From: Glaciecola sp. | GTDB taxonomy: Bacteria > Pseudomonadota > Gammaproteobacteria > Enterobacterales > Alteromonadaceae | Assembly (NCBI GenBank): GCA_029246415.1 | Contig: JAQWNF010000009.1 | Location: 62,001 to 126,000, forward strand | Direction of reading: 5' to 3' | DNA length: 64,000 nucleotides | In this document: piece by piece, positions 37,384 to 47,703 of the stretch | How the letters are laid out: every line of letters begins with the position of its first letter | Numbering within the stretch: position 1 is the first letter of the stretch | Notes under the pieces: generated by a model | Database searches by the model: none | What the model saw: only the letters and a program-made list of their open reading frames with translations | Told to the model about the DNA's origin: nothing | Translations under genes and position numbers: made by a program

Positions 37384-38625
37384 TTATCCTTTGATGGTCA
37401 ATGTGCCGATGACTAAATTATTGCGGTTATTAATCGCGCCTTCTTCGACGGTATAACCAATCGCTTGAGCTTGGTTTTTAAATGATTGTAAATCCCCAAA
37501 TGATTTTGCTTGTGCTTGGATCCGTAACTCTGAGCGATCATGATTAAACTTTAATGATTGCGCTTCGACTTTAGATGCTGCAAAGGCACCACTTAGGTTA
37601 GTCAACATATCTACTCCAGATACGCCACTACCAATATCATTTAAACGATTTACATATTGAGTGATGGCACGGCGTGCGTCGCGATAAGCACCGATGTTCG
37701 GGAAGCTTTGTTGAATATCGCGTTTGATCTGGCTATTGAGTTGTTCGTTTTGTTGCTGCAAATCATAAATAGTTAAGCCTTTGTCTAGCATGCCTACGCC
37801 TAATGCGATCGCGGCAACTGCAGCGACATTACGCCAATAGTGCCATTGACCTGAAGCGCGTTGTTTTTGTTGGTATTTACCTTGGCATAAATTAAATGCT
37901 GTATTAGCAATAAATCCCGTACCAGATTGAGCTGCGATGCCTTGTGCAAAAACATGCATTGGTAATTCTAATTCGGCAGTCTGTGTGGTCACGAATGTAC
38001 TGTCAGCGAAAATATCATCTTGGGTAAATTGCGTGTGTGTATACGCTGTACCTTGCTGTTGAAGATGCTGCTGCAATAACGGCGCTAACCAGGTCGTTTC
38101 ACCCGTCCAACCTGCCCATGAATCGCTACGGACTAAAAGTTGGTCGCGGATTTGTATGCTGGATAACGTGGCTGCCGATTCATTTTCGGATACCGCTAAT
38201 GGTAATGCCAAGATATCTGGGAGCATGCGTTGGCAATGTAATTGTGCTGTGCCTAACCAATCTAACCATTGAGTCATGGTTACATCAGCTACGATGGCCA
38301 AGGCCTGTTGGTTATCGAGTTTTGGACCCAGTGCAATAAATTGTGCATCAATGTCTAATGCGACATCATCTTCTAACATAAAACCAATCGATTGAATGAC
38401 TTTACGCGATGCTCCAGGGGGTAAGGTAATTGTGCGTAATAATACTTCGGTTGACGGAACTAATACGGTCAGGGGTCTGCCGGCGGCGCGTTCTTGTAAG
38501 GTCACTAATGCGGCTGCATCAGGCAATACGCCAGAGGCTAAGATAGTTTGCTCCGTGGTTTGCCAGATCGCCCAATCGATAGCCTGATCAGCGTGTGCGC
38601 CTAAGCGGATGATGAGTTGTTCCAC
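37384..38625 (-). CDS. gspL: Type II secretion system protein GspL
   Basis: 413 residues from a GTG at 38625, chosen because it follows the gspK stop by one base, has a ggagaagg site and gives the family start VEQLIIRLG; a longer reading to 38682 would sit inside gspK. The cytoplasmic actin-like domain (about 1-230) binds GspE, a helix follows near 255-275, and a periplasmic ferredoxin-like domain ends it. Confidence 0.93.
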   Translation of the reverse strand: MEQLIIRLGAHADQAIDWAIWQTTEQTILASGVLPDAAALVTLQERAAGRPLTVLVPSTEVLLRTITLPPGASRKVIQSIGFMLEDDVALDIDAQFIALGPKLDNQQALAIVADVTMTQWLDWLGTAQLHCQRMLPDILALPLAVSENESAATLSSIQIRDQLLVRSDSWAGWTGETTWLAPLLQQHLQQQGTAYTHTQFTQDDIFADSTFVTTQTAELELPMHVFAQGIAAQSGTGFIANTAFNLCQGKYQQKQRASGQWHYWRNVAAVAAIALGVGMLDKGLTIYDLQQQNEQLNSQIKRDIQQSFPNIGAYRDARRAITQYVNRLNDIGSGVSGVDMLTNLSGAFAASKVEAQSLKFNHDRSELRIQAQAKSFGDLQSFKNQAQAIGYTVEEGAINNRNNLVIGTLTIKG

Positions 38626-38626
38626 G

Positions 38627-39634
38627 TTACCTTCTCCCAAAAGTGCGTTGAATGACACTGACATTTTCTTGATTGGCAACATGCAACAAGCTGGTCAGTG
38701 AAAACTGTGTCTCATTATACTGAGTAATTGTCGTTAAGGTAAAATACTCTGTTGTGGTGTTAAACCACGTACGTTGAGTATCAGACAAAATAATACCGGC
38801 CATCTCAGGCTCGGCAAAAAAATCAGCGGCAGTTTCGTAGCCACGCTCTGGGCGTGACTCGATTAACGATAAGGCATCGGCTTTGGATAGCCCTGTAACA
38901 GCTGATAATAATACGTCATCGTCTTCTGTTAGCGTGTTGATATTAATTACCAAGTTTTGGTTTTGTGGGATCACGCAAACGTACTGTAATAAATCCGCAA
39001 ACCACTCGATATTAATGCCATTGACTAGGCGTAATTCAGATACCTCAGTTAAGAGTGTGTTGGCGCTTAGATGCGGGTAACGCAAACCGAGATAGGTATC
39101 GTCTTCTGCGCCATCTGGTCGGGCAATCGTATTATCATCGAGATAATCAACTAGCGAGTCTCGAACAATATCCGCAGTGTAAGTATCACCATTGGTAATT
39201 TCTCGTACTAACGCGGCAAAAGCATCCATGGCGGGCGTGGTGTTGCGTTGACCTGTGTTGGCCGTAGCACTAGCGGGTTGTGCTAAGACATTGATATTAA
39301 AACACGCTTGTGAGTCAGAAATAGTCGCGGTGATTTGGCCATTTTCTATTGGATAGACGAGGGGACTAGCCCAAGGCTGGTTTAGGTGGATATTACCATC
39401 ATCGAGTTCATATAAGTCTTTGATGGCGAGCATGGCATAAGCTTCCGCACCAATACTGTACCAATATGCTTGATTGTTATCTTTGATATTACTGGCTCGT
39501 TGCACTTGAAGTTGTAGGCGACTGCCCATTTCTGTGGCGAGCACACTGACAAGTGCGACAATGAATAACACAATTAATAACGCCATACCGCGTTGGCGCG
39601 GAAGGGTTGATGGTCGCTGATTAAATTGCTTCAT
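38627..39634 (-). CDS. gspK: Type II secretion minor pseudopilin GspK
   Basis: 335 residues. Prepilin cleavage is expected after Gly16 (RQRG/MALLIVLFIVALVSVLA). Position +5 is not Glu, which is normal for GspK, the tip pseudopilin. A large globular domain of about 280 residues follows, including DSQACFNINVLAQ and SRPERGYET regions. Overlaps the gspJ stop by four bases. Confidence 0.94.
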   Translation of the reverse strand: MKQFNQRPSTLPRQRGMALLIVLFIVALVSVLATEMGSRLQLQVQRASNIKDNNQAYWYSIGAEAYAMLAIKDLYELDDGNIHLNQPWASPLVYPIENGQITATISDSQACFNINVLAQPASATANTGQRNTTPAMDAFAALVREITNGDTYTADIVRDSLVDYLDDNTIARPDGAEDDTYLGLRYPHLSANTLLTEVSELRLVNGINIEWFADLLQYVCVIPQNQNLVININTLTEDDDVLLSAVTGLSKADALSLIESRPERGYETAADFFAEPEMAGIILSDTQRTWFNTTTEYFTLTTITQYNETQFSLTSLLHVANQENVSVIQRTFGRR

Positions 39635-40311
39635 GTGCGCGCATTACCGTTGGTAGCCCCTGTCGGCGCTGTTAATGCCGGTGGGTCGAGCAACGCAAAT
39701 TCACGCCGGATCACGCCAAAATCTTTGGTCGTGATTTCAATGGCAATCCCTTTGGGAACCTTGGTACCTTTATAAGACTCATCCCAACTAATTTCGTTAC
39801 GTGAATTAATAGCTACCATAAACTCGATATTCAAGTCAGTCACACCGCTTAACAGTGGTCTTACAATCGGTTCAACACCCGAATCGTTATCGACAAATAG
39901 CGTATGCAAACGCTCCAACACATTATCGCTATTGAGCCGATATCCCACTCCTTGTATATTCGAACGCGGGAGTAACCACATTGGATTTTGCCAACCATTA
40001 CGGACAAAACTAACCCCATCATGGGTGCTTTGCATTTCACCTGCGCCACCAAAAAATACAATCGTATTGTTATCTACGCCGCCAATTCTGGGGGCACGAT
40101 TGACGGCTTGTAACAGGTCGCGCTCGATCACAAGCATAGCTCGTTGTAGCGCTTGTAAGCGTTCGATAGATTGGGTTGATTGTTCTGACGCAGCAATCAC
40201 ATTGGTTAATACGGCAGTAGAAGCGCCTGCAATGAGTGAAAATATTGCAATGGCAACCAAGATTTCAACTAACGTAAACCCGCGCTGTGTTTGCATTCCT
40301 TGTGATTGCAT
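39631..40311 (-). CDS. gspJ: Type II secretion minor pseudopilin GspJ
   Basis: 226 residues with prepilin motif RG/FTLVEILVAIAIFSLIAG (cleavage after Gly11) and an SIERLQALQRAMLVIERDLLQAVNR helix typical of GspJ. It forms the tip complex with GspI and GspK. Start shares a base with the gspI stop. Confidence 0.94.
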   Translation of the reverse strand: MQSQGMQTQRGFTLVEILVAIAIFSLIAGASTAVLTNVIAASEQSTQSIERLQALQRAMLVIERDLLQAVNRAPRIGGVDNNTIVFFGGAGEMQSTHDGVSFVRNGWQNPMWLLPRSNIQGVGYRLNSDNVLERLHTLFVDNDSGVEPIVRPLLSGVTDLNIEFMVAINSRNEISWDESYKGTKVPKGIAIEITTKDFGVIRREFALLDPPALTAPTGATNGNART

Positions 40312-40739
40312 CAGGGCGCACCATTACCAGTAGGTTTAGTAAAAAAGCTCACCACATCGGTAATAGGGCGACGATATTCGGCATCGCTAGCAACAGTTAC
40401 ACGAACTTGTATGAGCTCTGTTTGCGCGGTCTTAGTTACTGTTTGTTGCCAATACCAAGTGGTACTGGCCATGTCCATTTGGCCTTTGGCGTTGTTTTTA
40501 ATCGGCCATTCTTGTTCCAGGTGTAATTGTGCAAGACGATTATTCGCCACAAACGTCGCAAACGTAATATCTTGTAATTGCCCAACACTGGATAAATTTT
40601 CTGTTGTGGCTTTCATGACTGCCGTGCCGGTTAAGCCAAAAATCAACAAGGCGACCATCACTTCAATCAGCGTCATTCCTTTTTCGGAACGACGAAAAAC
40701 TGGGTATAGGGTACGAGTAAAGCGCGGCATCGTCGACAT
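40311..40739 (-). CDS. gspI: Type II secretion minor pseudopilin GspI
   Basis: 142 residues. The prepilin motif KG/MTLIEVMVALLIFGLTG sits after a leader of 21 residues; the leader is long and the start could lie a few codons in. The rest (FVANNRLAQLHLE near 75-87) matches GspI. It opens the tip of the pseudopilus. Confidence 0.93.
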   Translation of the reverse strand: MSTMPRFTRTLYPVFRRSEKGMTLIEVMVALLIFGLTGTAVMKATTENLSSVGQLQDITFATFVANNRLAQLHLEQEWPIKNNAKGQMDMASTTWYWQQTVTKTAQTELIQVRVTVASDAEYRRPITDVVSFFTKPTGNGAP

Positions 40740-41383
40740 TAAGGCCGCTCTTTATTTGCAATATTATCTACAACACTATTTGAAATAGTTAAATCATGCA
40801 GCAACGGCAAATACCCTTGAGAACTAACACTGAAAGTGTCATCGCCCAATTGTGGATCTGCAAATTCAAAGGTAAGGGTGAATTCAGTGACATCGCCACT
40901 CGATAAGAACAGAATTTGCGGCGGAGGCGGGGGGATGTCTTCTTCGTTACCGATTTGCACACCATCACTGGATACTGACAGGGTTTCATCAAATAAAGCA
41001 TTGTCAGTAAACAATGAATCTTCACTTTCCCATTCAAAACCATCGAGTTGCAATTTAACTGCATAATTGCTGTCTAGTTCACGTTCAGTAAAGGCTTTAT
41101 TTTGTTCTACTGGCACCCAGTTATCAGTGTCATCTAAGGTCACAAAATGATAACTTTTACGTTGGTCATCAATGACTAAACCAAATTGCAGTTGATTTAA
41201 TACTGCAAAATCAGAGGCCATTGTCGCGATAGCATGAAAGCGTTGGGCTTCTGTTTTAAGTTTGTCCGATGGGTTGGTGCCAAACGCGTTGACGACCACA
41301 TACGCAGCAACTAATCCCATGATGACGAGCACCAACATGATTTCGATTAGCGTGAATCCAGATTGACGCTGCGCACGATTCAT
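40739..41383 (-). CDS. gspH: Type II secretion minor pseudopilin GspH
   Basis: 214 residues with prepilin motif SG/FTLIEIMLVLVIMGLVAAYVV (cleavage after Gly9). The globular part contains five consecutive prolines (151-155) in an acidic loop, a stretch likely to need elongation factor P for translation. Shares one base with gspI. Confidence 0.92.
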   Translation of the reverse strand: MNRAQRQSGFTLIEIMLVLVIMGLVAAYVVVNAFGTNPSDKLKTEAQRFHAIATMASDFAVLNQLQFGLVIDDQRKSYHFVTLDDTDNWVPVEQNKAFTERELDSNYAVKLQLDGFEWESEDSLFTDNALFDETLSVSSDGVQIGNEEDIPPPPPQILFLSSGDVTEFTLTFEFADPQLGDDTFSVSSQGYLPLLHDLTISNSVVDNIANKERP

Positions 41384-41398
41384 AACTATCAGATAATC

Positions 41399-41827
41399 TT
41401 AGTTAAGGTAATCGTTAAGATTCCACGTACCGATATCATCATCAGTACCTGGTTCCATGTCAGGACCATTGGAAAAAATATCCACTGCGCCTACTTCTCC
41501 TGGAGAGATTAATTGATAATCATTGCCCCAAGGATCAGTCGGTAGACGTTGGATGTAGCCACCTTCACGATACGCACGCGGGATCGGGTCGATAGTAGGT
41601 TCAGTAACTAGTGCCTCTAGACCTTGTTCTGTAGTGGGAAAGCGATTGTTATTCAGCTTATACATCTGCATCGCGCCTTCTAAGGTTTGAATGTCGATTG
41701 CGGCTTTTTTCAGTTGCGCTTCTTCTTGGTTACCTAAAATTTGCGGGACAACCTTTGAGGCCATAATGCCAATGATCACTAAGACCACCATTACTTCGAT
41801 AAGTGTAAAACCAGTTGCTTTTTTCAT
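41399..41827 (-). CDS. gspG: Type II secretion major pseudopilin GspG
   Basis: 142 residues. Cleavage after Gly6 (TG/FTLIEVMVVLVIIGIMAS); the globular domain has the GspG loop NNRFPTTEQGLEAL and a C-terminal calcium site (GPDMEPGTDDDIGTWN). It is the main pseudopilus subunit that pushes substrates through the secretin. It starts on the last base of the gspF stop. Confidence 0.97.
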   Translation of the reverse strand: MKKATGFTLIEVMVVLVIIGIMASKVVPQILGNQEEAQLKKAAIDIQTLEGAMQMYKLNNNRFPTTEQGLEALVTEPTIDPIPRAYREGGYIQRLPTDPWGNDYQLISPGEVGAVDIFSNGPDMEPGTDDDIGTWNLNDYLN

Positions 41828-43053
41828 TACATATTCACCATGCTATTTAGTGCGATTATGGGTTGCAGAATAGCGAGTACGATAAACAACACTATGCCTG
41901 CCATGGAAACGATTAGCAGTGGCTCAAAGACTTTGAGTGACACGCCAACCAGAGATTCAAACTCACGGTCTTGGTTATCGGCCGCCCGTGCTAACATTCC
42001 TTGTAATTCACCAGAACGTTCACCCGATGCAATCATATGCATCATCATGGGCGGGAACATTTTGGTTTTATCTAATGCTGCACGTAAACTTGCGCCTTCT
42101 TTGACCATAATTGCAGATTCGGCAACTTGGGCTTTGATATGCTGGTTGAGCAACACATCACTTGCGATTTTCATTGCTTCCAGTAATGGCACTGCACTGG
42201 CCGTTAAAATCGATAAGGTACGGGCAAAACGCGCGGTATTGAGTCCACGATTGACTTTACCGATAAGTGGTACCCCTAAGATCCAATGATGGAATTTAAG
42301 TTTCATCGCAGGAATACGCAAAGTTCGTTGCGCGGCAACGATGGCAATCACAAGGGCTATAATGACCCACATCCAAGATGCTTGTAAAAACGTGGATATA
42401 TCCATCACGATTTGGGTTATTGGGGGTAAGCCTTGGCCCATATGTTCAAATTGAGTCACAATTTTAGGTACCACGACGGTTAATAATAAGACCGTGATTG
42501 CGACGGCAAAAAACATCATTAAGCTGGGGTAAATCATCGCTTGGATCACTTGGCTACGGGTCTTTTCACGGTTTTCAGTGTAATCGGCCAAACGGTTAAG
42601 CACGACATCTAAATGACCTGATTTTTCACCAGCCGCGACCATAGCAATAAACAAGGTGTCAAAAATACTCGGAAAATCACCTAACGCTTCAGCCAAACCA
42701 AACCCTTCGACTACCTTAGAGCGCACTGCCATCATCATGTTCTTTTGACGCGGCTTTTCACTTTGTTCGGCGACCGCTAATAACGCTTCTTCGATGGGTA
42801 AGGCCGCTTCTACTAAGGTGGCTAACTGACGGGTTAATAGTGCTAACTCGCCAGCAGAGATACGAGGTTTAAATAACGTAAATTGAAAGGCATGGGTTGA
42901 GTCAGACTGTTGTTCTTTAACTTGATCAACTGCAACAGGAATGAGGCCTTGTTCGCGTAATTGTTGACGAATTTGACGTGCATTATCGCCTTCAAGTACG
43001 CCTTTTTTAGTTTTGCCTTGTGGATTTACTGCTTCAAATGCAAACGCCGCCAT
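41827..43053 (-). CDS. gspF: Type II secretion inner membrane protein GspF
   Basis: 408 residues with two cytoplasmic helical repeats (each with ELALLTRQLATLVEAALPIEEAL or the RFARTLSILTASAVPLLEAM equivalent) and three membrane helices (about 170-192, 225-245 and 378-398). It is the rotor-like base for pseudopilus assembly driven by GspE. Confidence 0.96.
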   Translation of the reverse strand: MAAFAFEAVNPQGKTKKGVLEGDNARQIRQQLREQGLIPVAVDQVKEQQSDSTHAFQFTLFKPRISAGELALLTRQLATLVEAALPIEEALLAVAEQSEKPRQKNMMMAVRSKVVEGFGLAEALGDFPSIFDTLFIAMVAAGEKSGHLDVVLNRLADYTENREKTRSQVIQAMIYPSLMMFFAVAITVLLLTVVVPKIVTQFEHMGQGLPPITQIVMDISTFLQASWMWVIIALVIAIVAAQRTLRIPAMKLKFHHWILGVPLIGKVNRGLNTARFARTLSILTASAVPLLEAMKIASDVLLNQHIKAQVAESAIMVKEGASLRAALDKTKMFPPMMMHMIASGERSGELQGMLARAADNQDREFESLVGVSLKVFEPLLIVSMAGIVLFIVLAILQPIIALNSMVNM

Positions 43054-43058
43054 ACCCG

Positions 43059-44507
43059 TTATTCCTCGCGGGTTACGCGCAGCACTTCTTCAATAGAAGT
43101 AACGCCACTGAGAACTTTATCGCAACCATCACCACGAATACTTGGGGTGTTCTTACGCACCAACTTTTCAATTGCTTGTTCACCTTTACCGGTATGCATA
43201 AGTTCACGTACAGCATCAGTCACACGTAATAATTCATGGATACCTGTGCGACCACGATAGCCAGTGTGGTTACATGCAAGGCAGTCGCCTGGAGAATAAA
43301 TCACTTGAGGGCTGCTCAATCCAAGCACTTCACATTCGGACGGAGTCGCTTCATGTGGCGTTTTACAATCATTACACAAAGTACGGACTAATCGTTGTGA
43401 TAGTACTGCGAGTAAGCTTGACGATAACAAAAACGGTTCAATGCCCATATCTTCTAGACGGGTAATCGCACCAGCAGCGGTGTTAGTGTGTAAGGTGGAT
43501 AATACTAAGTGACCGGTTAAACTTGCTTGCACTGCGATTTCGGCAGTTTCGCGATCGCGTATTTCACCGATCATCACAACATCGGGATCTTGGCGTAATA
43601 TCGCGCGAAGACCACGTGCAAATGTCATATCAACTCGAGTATTCACTTGCGTTTGGCCAATGCCTTGCAAGTCAAATTCAATCGGATCTTCGACGGTTAA
43701 AATATTGCGGTCTTTGGAATTAATTTCACTTAAGCCAGCATACAAGGTGGTTGATTTACCTGAACCGGTCGGCCCAGTAACCAAGATAATACCGTGCGGT
43801 TTACGGATCAAATCAGAAAAAATAGTACGATTTGCAGCTGTCATACCGAGATCTTCAAGGTTTAATCTCACGTTGTTTTTATCTAATAAACGCAATACTA
43901 CGCGTTCACCATGACTTGACGGCATAGTGGAGACGCGCACATCGACAGCCCGACCGGCGATTTTGAGGGAAATCCGGCCATCTTGTGGTACGCGTTTTTC
44001 TGCGATATCCAGCTTTGCCATGACTTTAATACGAGACACCAGCATCGACGACATTTTACGATTGGGACGTAAAATTTCACGTAACACACCATCAACACGA
44101 AAGCGCACAACGAGTTGATTTTCAAAGGTTTCTATATGAATATCCGATGCGCCTTCTTTGATGGCCTCACCGAGCATAGCGTTGATCAGTTTAATAATCG
44201 GCGCGTCATCTTCGTTATCGAGTAAATCTTCGGTATCAGGTAGGTCTTCGGCTAACGCAAACAAATCACTTTCATTTCCCAGATCTTCCATTAGCTGCTT
44301 CGCTTCAGAAGAGTCGCGTTGATAAAAAGTGGTCAGTAAGGTCTCAAATTTGTCGCTTGGCACTTGTTCTAAAGCAAAGCCTTTACCAAAGGCTCGACGC
44401 ACCTCTGCAAACACATCTAGTGCCGTGTCTTGAGTATAAAAAACAGTCGGCGTCACAGGGTCCAATAAGATTTGATGACGCTTGGCAAAACTAAAGCTAA
44501 TGTCCAT
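43059..44507 (-). CDS. gspE: Type II secretion ATPase GspE
   Basis: 482 residues. Walker [10 protein letters not shown] at 245-253, Asp box VEDPIEFDL at 272-280, Walker B and His box near [15 protein letters not shown] (311-325) and [14 protein letters not shown] (331-344). A zinc tetracysteine follows (CNDC near 378, CLAC near 409). N-terminal GspL-binding domain is present. It powers pseudopilus extension. Confidence 0.97.
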   Translation of the reverse strand: MDISFSFAKRHQILLDPVTPTVFYTQDTALDVFAEVRRAFGKGFALEQVPSDKFETLLTTFYQRDSSEAKQLMEDLGNESDLFALAEDLPDTEDLLDNEDDAPIIKLINAMLGEAIKEGASDIHIETFENQLVVRFRVDGVLREILRPNRKMSSMLVSRIKVMAKLDIAEKRVPQDGRISLKIAGRAVDVRVSTMPSSHGERVVLRLLDKNNVRLNLEDLGMTAANRTIFSDLIRKPHGIILVTGPTGSGKSTTLYAGLSEINSKDRNILTVEDPIEFDLQGIGQTQVNTRVDMTFARGLRAILRQDPDVVMIGEIRDRETAEIAVQASLTGHLVLSTLHTNTAAGAITRLEDMGIEPFLLSSSLLAVLSQRLVRTLCNDCKTPHEATPSECEVLGLSSPQVIYSPGDCLACNHTGYRGRTGIHELLRVTDAVRELMHTGKGEQAIEKLVRKNTPSIRGDGCDKVLSGVTSIEEVLRVTREE

Positions 44508-44516
44508 AACCTACCC

Positions 44517-46601
44517 TTAGTCGTTATCTTGCGCTTGCTTGTCTTTTTCCATCAAGTATTCTTCAAATGATGGCGGTAAACTCAAGGCATCATTCCACTC
44601 TGGCAAGCTTGGGCCTTGTGAGTTAGGCATTAATGGAATGCCATCAGCTTGACGCTTAAGTTGCTCGGCACGGATATAATTATATTTGCGATGTGACATG
44701 GCATTCATTGTCATACCATCACGCACAATCGTTGGGCGTAAAAATACCATCAGATTACGTTTACGTTTGCTTGATGTCGTGGTTTTAAATAAATGCCCTA
44801 AGAAAGGAATATCGCCTAAAATTGGTACTTTAGAGACACTCTCTTGTACGTCTTCATCGATTAATCCACCGAGGACAATCGTCCCGCCATCATCTACGAT
44901 TACGGTCGTTTTGATTTCGCGTTTGTTAATCGAAATATCAACAGACGTTGCACCTGATACGCTCGATACTTCTTGTTCAATGAGTAATTGAACGGCATCG
45001 CCTTCGTTTATTTGCGGGGTGACTTTGAGTTTGATCCCCACTTCTTGGCGATCTACCGTCTGGAATGGATTTGAGTTATTTGATCCGGTAGAGGTACCTG
45101 TAATAATCGGTACTTCTTGTCCCACAATAAAGAATGCTTCTTCATTATCCATAGTGGTGAGGTGTGGTGTTGCTAAGATATTTGAATTGGTATCGGTTGA
45201 TACCGCCTGTACCACTGCGCCCCAGCCATTTTGAATAATCCCAGCAATCATACCATTTGCTCCACCTAATAATGAAGCCAGTGCGGTAAAGTCACCCGGC
45301 GTAGTATCGGTTGTTTCAATTGGGCTGCCATCGTTTGCAGATGTGGTAACCGTTGAGATTTTGTCTTCAGCTTGACGTAATGCCACTCCTAACGAACCAA
45401 CACCCACGACACCATTAGTAAACTGCGTACCGCCACCTTCTTCAGACACTAACTGCACACCTAATGTTGTACCGTCACCTTCAAAGACTTCAACAATAAT
45501 GGCTTCTACTTGAACTTGAGCACGGCGAACGTCTAACTGGCGAATGACTTCTTCTAATGAGCGCATCATGTCGGGCTCTGCGGTAATGACTAGTGAATTC
45601 GAGTCTTCGTGGGCATCAATACTGACTTCACGACCTGAGCCTGATTTCGAACGAGAATTGGTGCCGCCTTTTTCTTCCGCTTGAATACTTTCAGATACGC
45701 CTTTTAGTACTTTGACTAAATCGTTAGCTTTGGCGTAATTGAGGAATATTACACGGGTATTACCGCTGGTTTCTAACTCTTGGTCCATGCGCGTAATTAA
45801 GTTGATTAAGCGTTGGCGTGCTTTGACATCGCCACTGACAATAACCGAGTTAGTGCGGTCATCAGCAACCACGCGAGGTTCAGATTTACCCGTATTTGCA
45901 GCCGCTTTGCCTTGTGATTTGTTGATACTTTCAATAATACGCACCATTTCAGATGCTGACGCAAATTTGAGTTTAATAATTTCGACTTCTTCATCACCGG
46001 CTCTATCGACACGTTCAATAATTTCAACGAGGCGATTAATGACCGCAGCTCGGCCTGTGAGCATCATGACATTAGAAGCATCATGACTCACGACGTTACC
46101 ACCGCCAGCACTGTCATTAAGTTGTCTCAGTAATGGAGTGAGTTCACGCACAGGGACATTATAGACTGGGATAACGCGCGTAATCATTTCATCGCCATTG
46201 GGAATGTTACCTTCTACAACCGGTAAGTTCGAGCTTTTGGCGTCTTTGGAGCGAATGACTTTTAAAATTCCGTTAGGCATTTCAATCACTGCAAAATCAT
46301 AAACTTGCAGTACGTTTAAAAAGAATTGGTAGTATTGTTCTTCATCTAACAAATCGTAACTACGAACTGATATTTTACCTCGTACATTTGGGTCGACAAT
46401 AATGGTGCGTTGTAAGTTTTTACCAACGATTGCGATAAATTCGTTAATATCAGTATTTTTAAAGTTAGGTGAATATTGTGCTGCCTGCACATCAAAAGAC
46501 GTAGTCGAAACCGGAATAGCTGTAACCACTATGGCTACCGTCATGACGCTTGCGACTGAAATGGTTTTAATTTTAGAAACCAGGTTTAAAAACATAGACA
46601 T
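44517..46601 (-). CDS. gspD: Type II secretion secretin GspD
   Basis: About 694 residues from the ATG at 46601, which has an aaggt site close ahead; GTG 46622 and ATG 46595 are alternatives. Signal region (about 10-40), N0 domain (YSPNFKNTDINEFIAIVGKN), N1-N3 repeats with VIPVYNVPVRELTPLLRQL-type motifs, a Gly/Ser loop in N3 (KGGTNSRSKSGSGRE), and the secretin domain with VPIITG and VPILGDIPFLGHLF. It forms the outer membrane channel. Confidence 0.95.
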   Translation of the reverse strand: MSMFLNLVSKIKTISVASVMTVAIVVTAIPVSTTSFDVQAAQYSPNFKNTDINEFIAIVGKNLQRTIIVDPNVRGKISVRSYDLLDEEQYYQFFLNVLQVYDFAVIEMPNGILKVIRSKDAKSSNLPVVEGNIPNGDEMITRVIPVYNVPVRELTPLLRQLNDSAGGGNVVSHDASNVMMLTGRAAVINRLVEIIERVDRAGDEEVEIIKLKFASASEMVRIIESINKSQGKAAANTGKSEPRVVADDRTNSVIVSGDVKARQRLINLITRMDQELETSGNTRVIFLNYAKANDLVKVLKGVSESIQAEEKGGTNSRSKSGSGREVSIDAHEDSNSLVITAEPDMMRSLEEVIRQLDVRRAQVQVEAIIVEVFEGDGTTLGVQLVSEEGGGTQFTNGVVGVGSLGVALRQAEDKISTVTTSANDGSPIETTDTTPGDFTALASLLGGANGMIAGIIQNGWGAVVQAVSTDTNSNILATPHLTTMDNEEAFFIVGQEVPIITGTSTGSNNSNPFQTVDRQEVGIKLKVTPQINEGDAVQLLIEQEVSSVSGATSVDISINKREIKTTVIVDDGGTIVLGGLIDEDVQESVSKVPILGDIPFLGHLFKTTTSSKRKRNLMVFLRPTIVRDGMTMNAMSHRKYNYIRAEQLKRQADGIPLMPNSQGPSLPEWNDALSLPPSFEEYLMEKDKQAQDND

Positions 46602-46637
46602 ACTACCTTGTGAATTATTCACCGAATTGCATCCTCG

Positions 46638-47564
46638 TTAGGGTAAAGATAACGACAATGTCATGGGTTGATCGTTGCGCAACACTGCGATTTCCAGACT
46701 ATCTGACTCTCTGAGTGCTTGCATTGCTTCTACCGCTTCGCGCGGTTGCGTTAAATCTAAGCCGTTGATGTAGGTAATCACATCACCGGTCTGTAAGCCT
46801 GTATCATTGAATAACGCAGCATCTTTGCCTGGCGACACTCGGTAGCCTTGCAGCTCGCCATCATTTCTGACTGGAGTGACGTTAATAAAGTCGATAAATT
46901 TTTCTGGCTGACTGCGCAGTTGAGCGATGCTTTCCATGCTAGGCCCTTGTTCAACCGTTTTGACGATATTTTTGGGGATGGTTTGGTTGGCAGGTAAAAA
47001 TGCTGCGTTGGAATTGCTTGTGTCGGCTTGAGTGGATATTTTAGAAAAATCAATACCATCAAGCATGAGTGTTTCTTTTGCTCCGCGATTGCTGATAATG
47101 ACCCGATCTGCAAAAACGCGACTTAAAGTCGCTTGTGTGCCTTCGATTTTTTCGCCAATGCCATAGGTGCTTTGTGTATTGCGATTAGCGATGACTGCTG
47201 CACCGTCATCTTCTGTCGTAGAAGCAACGACGCCAGTAAGGGTTAAATTCAGTTTGGTTTCTGGGGCATTGGTGACTTCGCTTACCTGCTGTACTTTGAT
47301 TGCTTTAGCTTTACCAAAAATATTCAGTGCAATTAAATCTTGTACATTATTGCTGTTAGCGCTTGGCTGAGATTGTTGCTGCGCTAGTTGCATTGGTATT
47401 TTAGGCGATGCAGGCGCAGGGACGAATTGCCAAAACATATTCGCCAACGCAAATAAAATATAAATAATTAATAGCACAAAAAGCAAGGACTTGAATAAAG
47501 CCTTGTTTTTGGGTTGGTTAAAAGCGTTGATTAACGCGTTAATTGCGGTGTGATTAGTTGTCAT
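46638..47564 (-). CDS. gspC: Type II secretion system protein GspC
   Basis: 308 residues: inner membrane helix (about 25-45), homology-region domain (LNLTLTGVVASTTEDDGAAVIANR, about 90-120) that meets the secretin, and a C-terminal PDZ domain (about 210-300, GLQTGDVITYINGLDL). First gene of the operon. gspO (prepilin peptidase) and gspAB are absent, so PilD from elsewhere must process the pseudopilins. Confidence 0.94.
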   Translation of the reverse strand: MTTNHTAINALINAFNQPKNKALFKSLLFVLLIIYILFALANMFWQFVPAPASPKIPMQLAQQQSQPSANSNNVQDLIALNIFGKAKAIKVQQVSEVTNAPETKLNLTLTGVVASTTEDDGAAVIANRNTQSTYGIGEKIEGTQATLSRVFADRVIISNRGAKETLMLDGIDFSKISTQADTSNSNAAFLPANQTIPKNIVKTVEQGPSMESIAQLRSQPEKFIDFINVTPVRNDGELQGYRVSPGKDAALFNDTGLQTGDVITYINGLDLTQPREAVEAMQALRESDSLEIAVLRNDQPMTLSLSLP

Positions 47565-47703
47565 TATTCTTGTTGTAAAATTAAAACTGCAATTTTGTTT
47601 AGCTAGTATCTAATTGGCTGTATGAATATACGCTGAATAGGGTAAAATATACAGACACTATGTTAACTATTTATGTCTAAAAATACCAATAAGTGTGTAA
47701 TTT

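Noticed and set aside
41840-42289. Antisense open frame (149 codons) inside gspF
   Set aside because: Covered by the GspF gene with clear family motifs; no evidence of its own expression.
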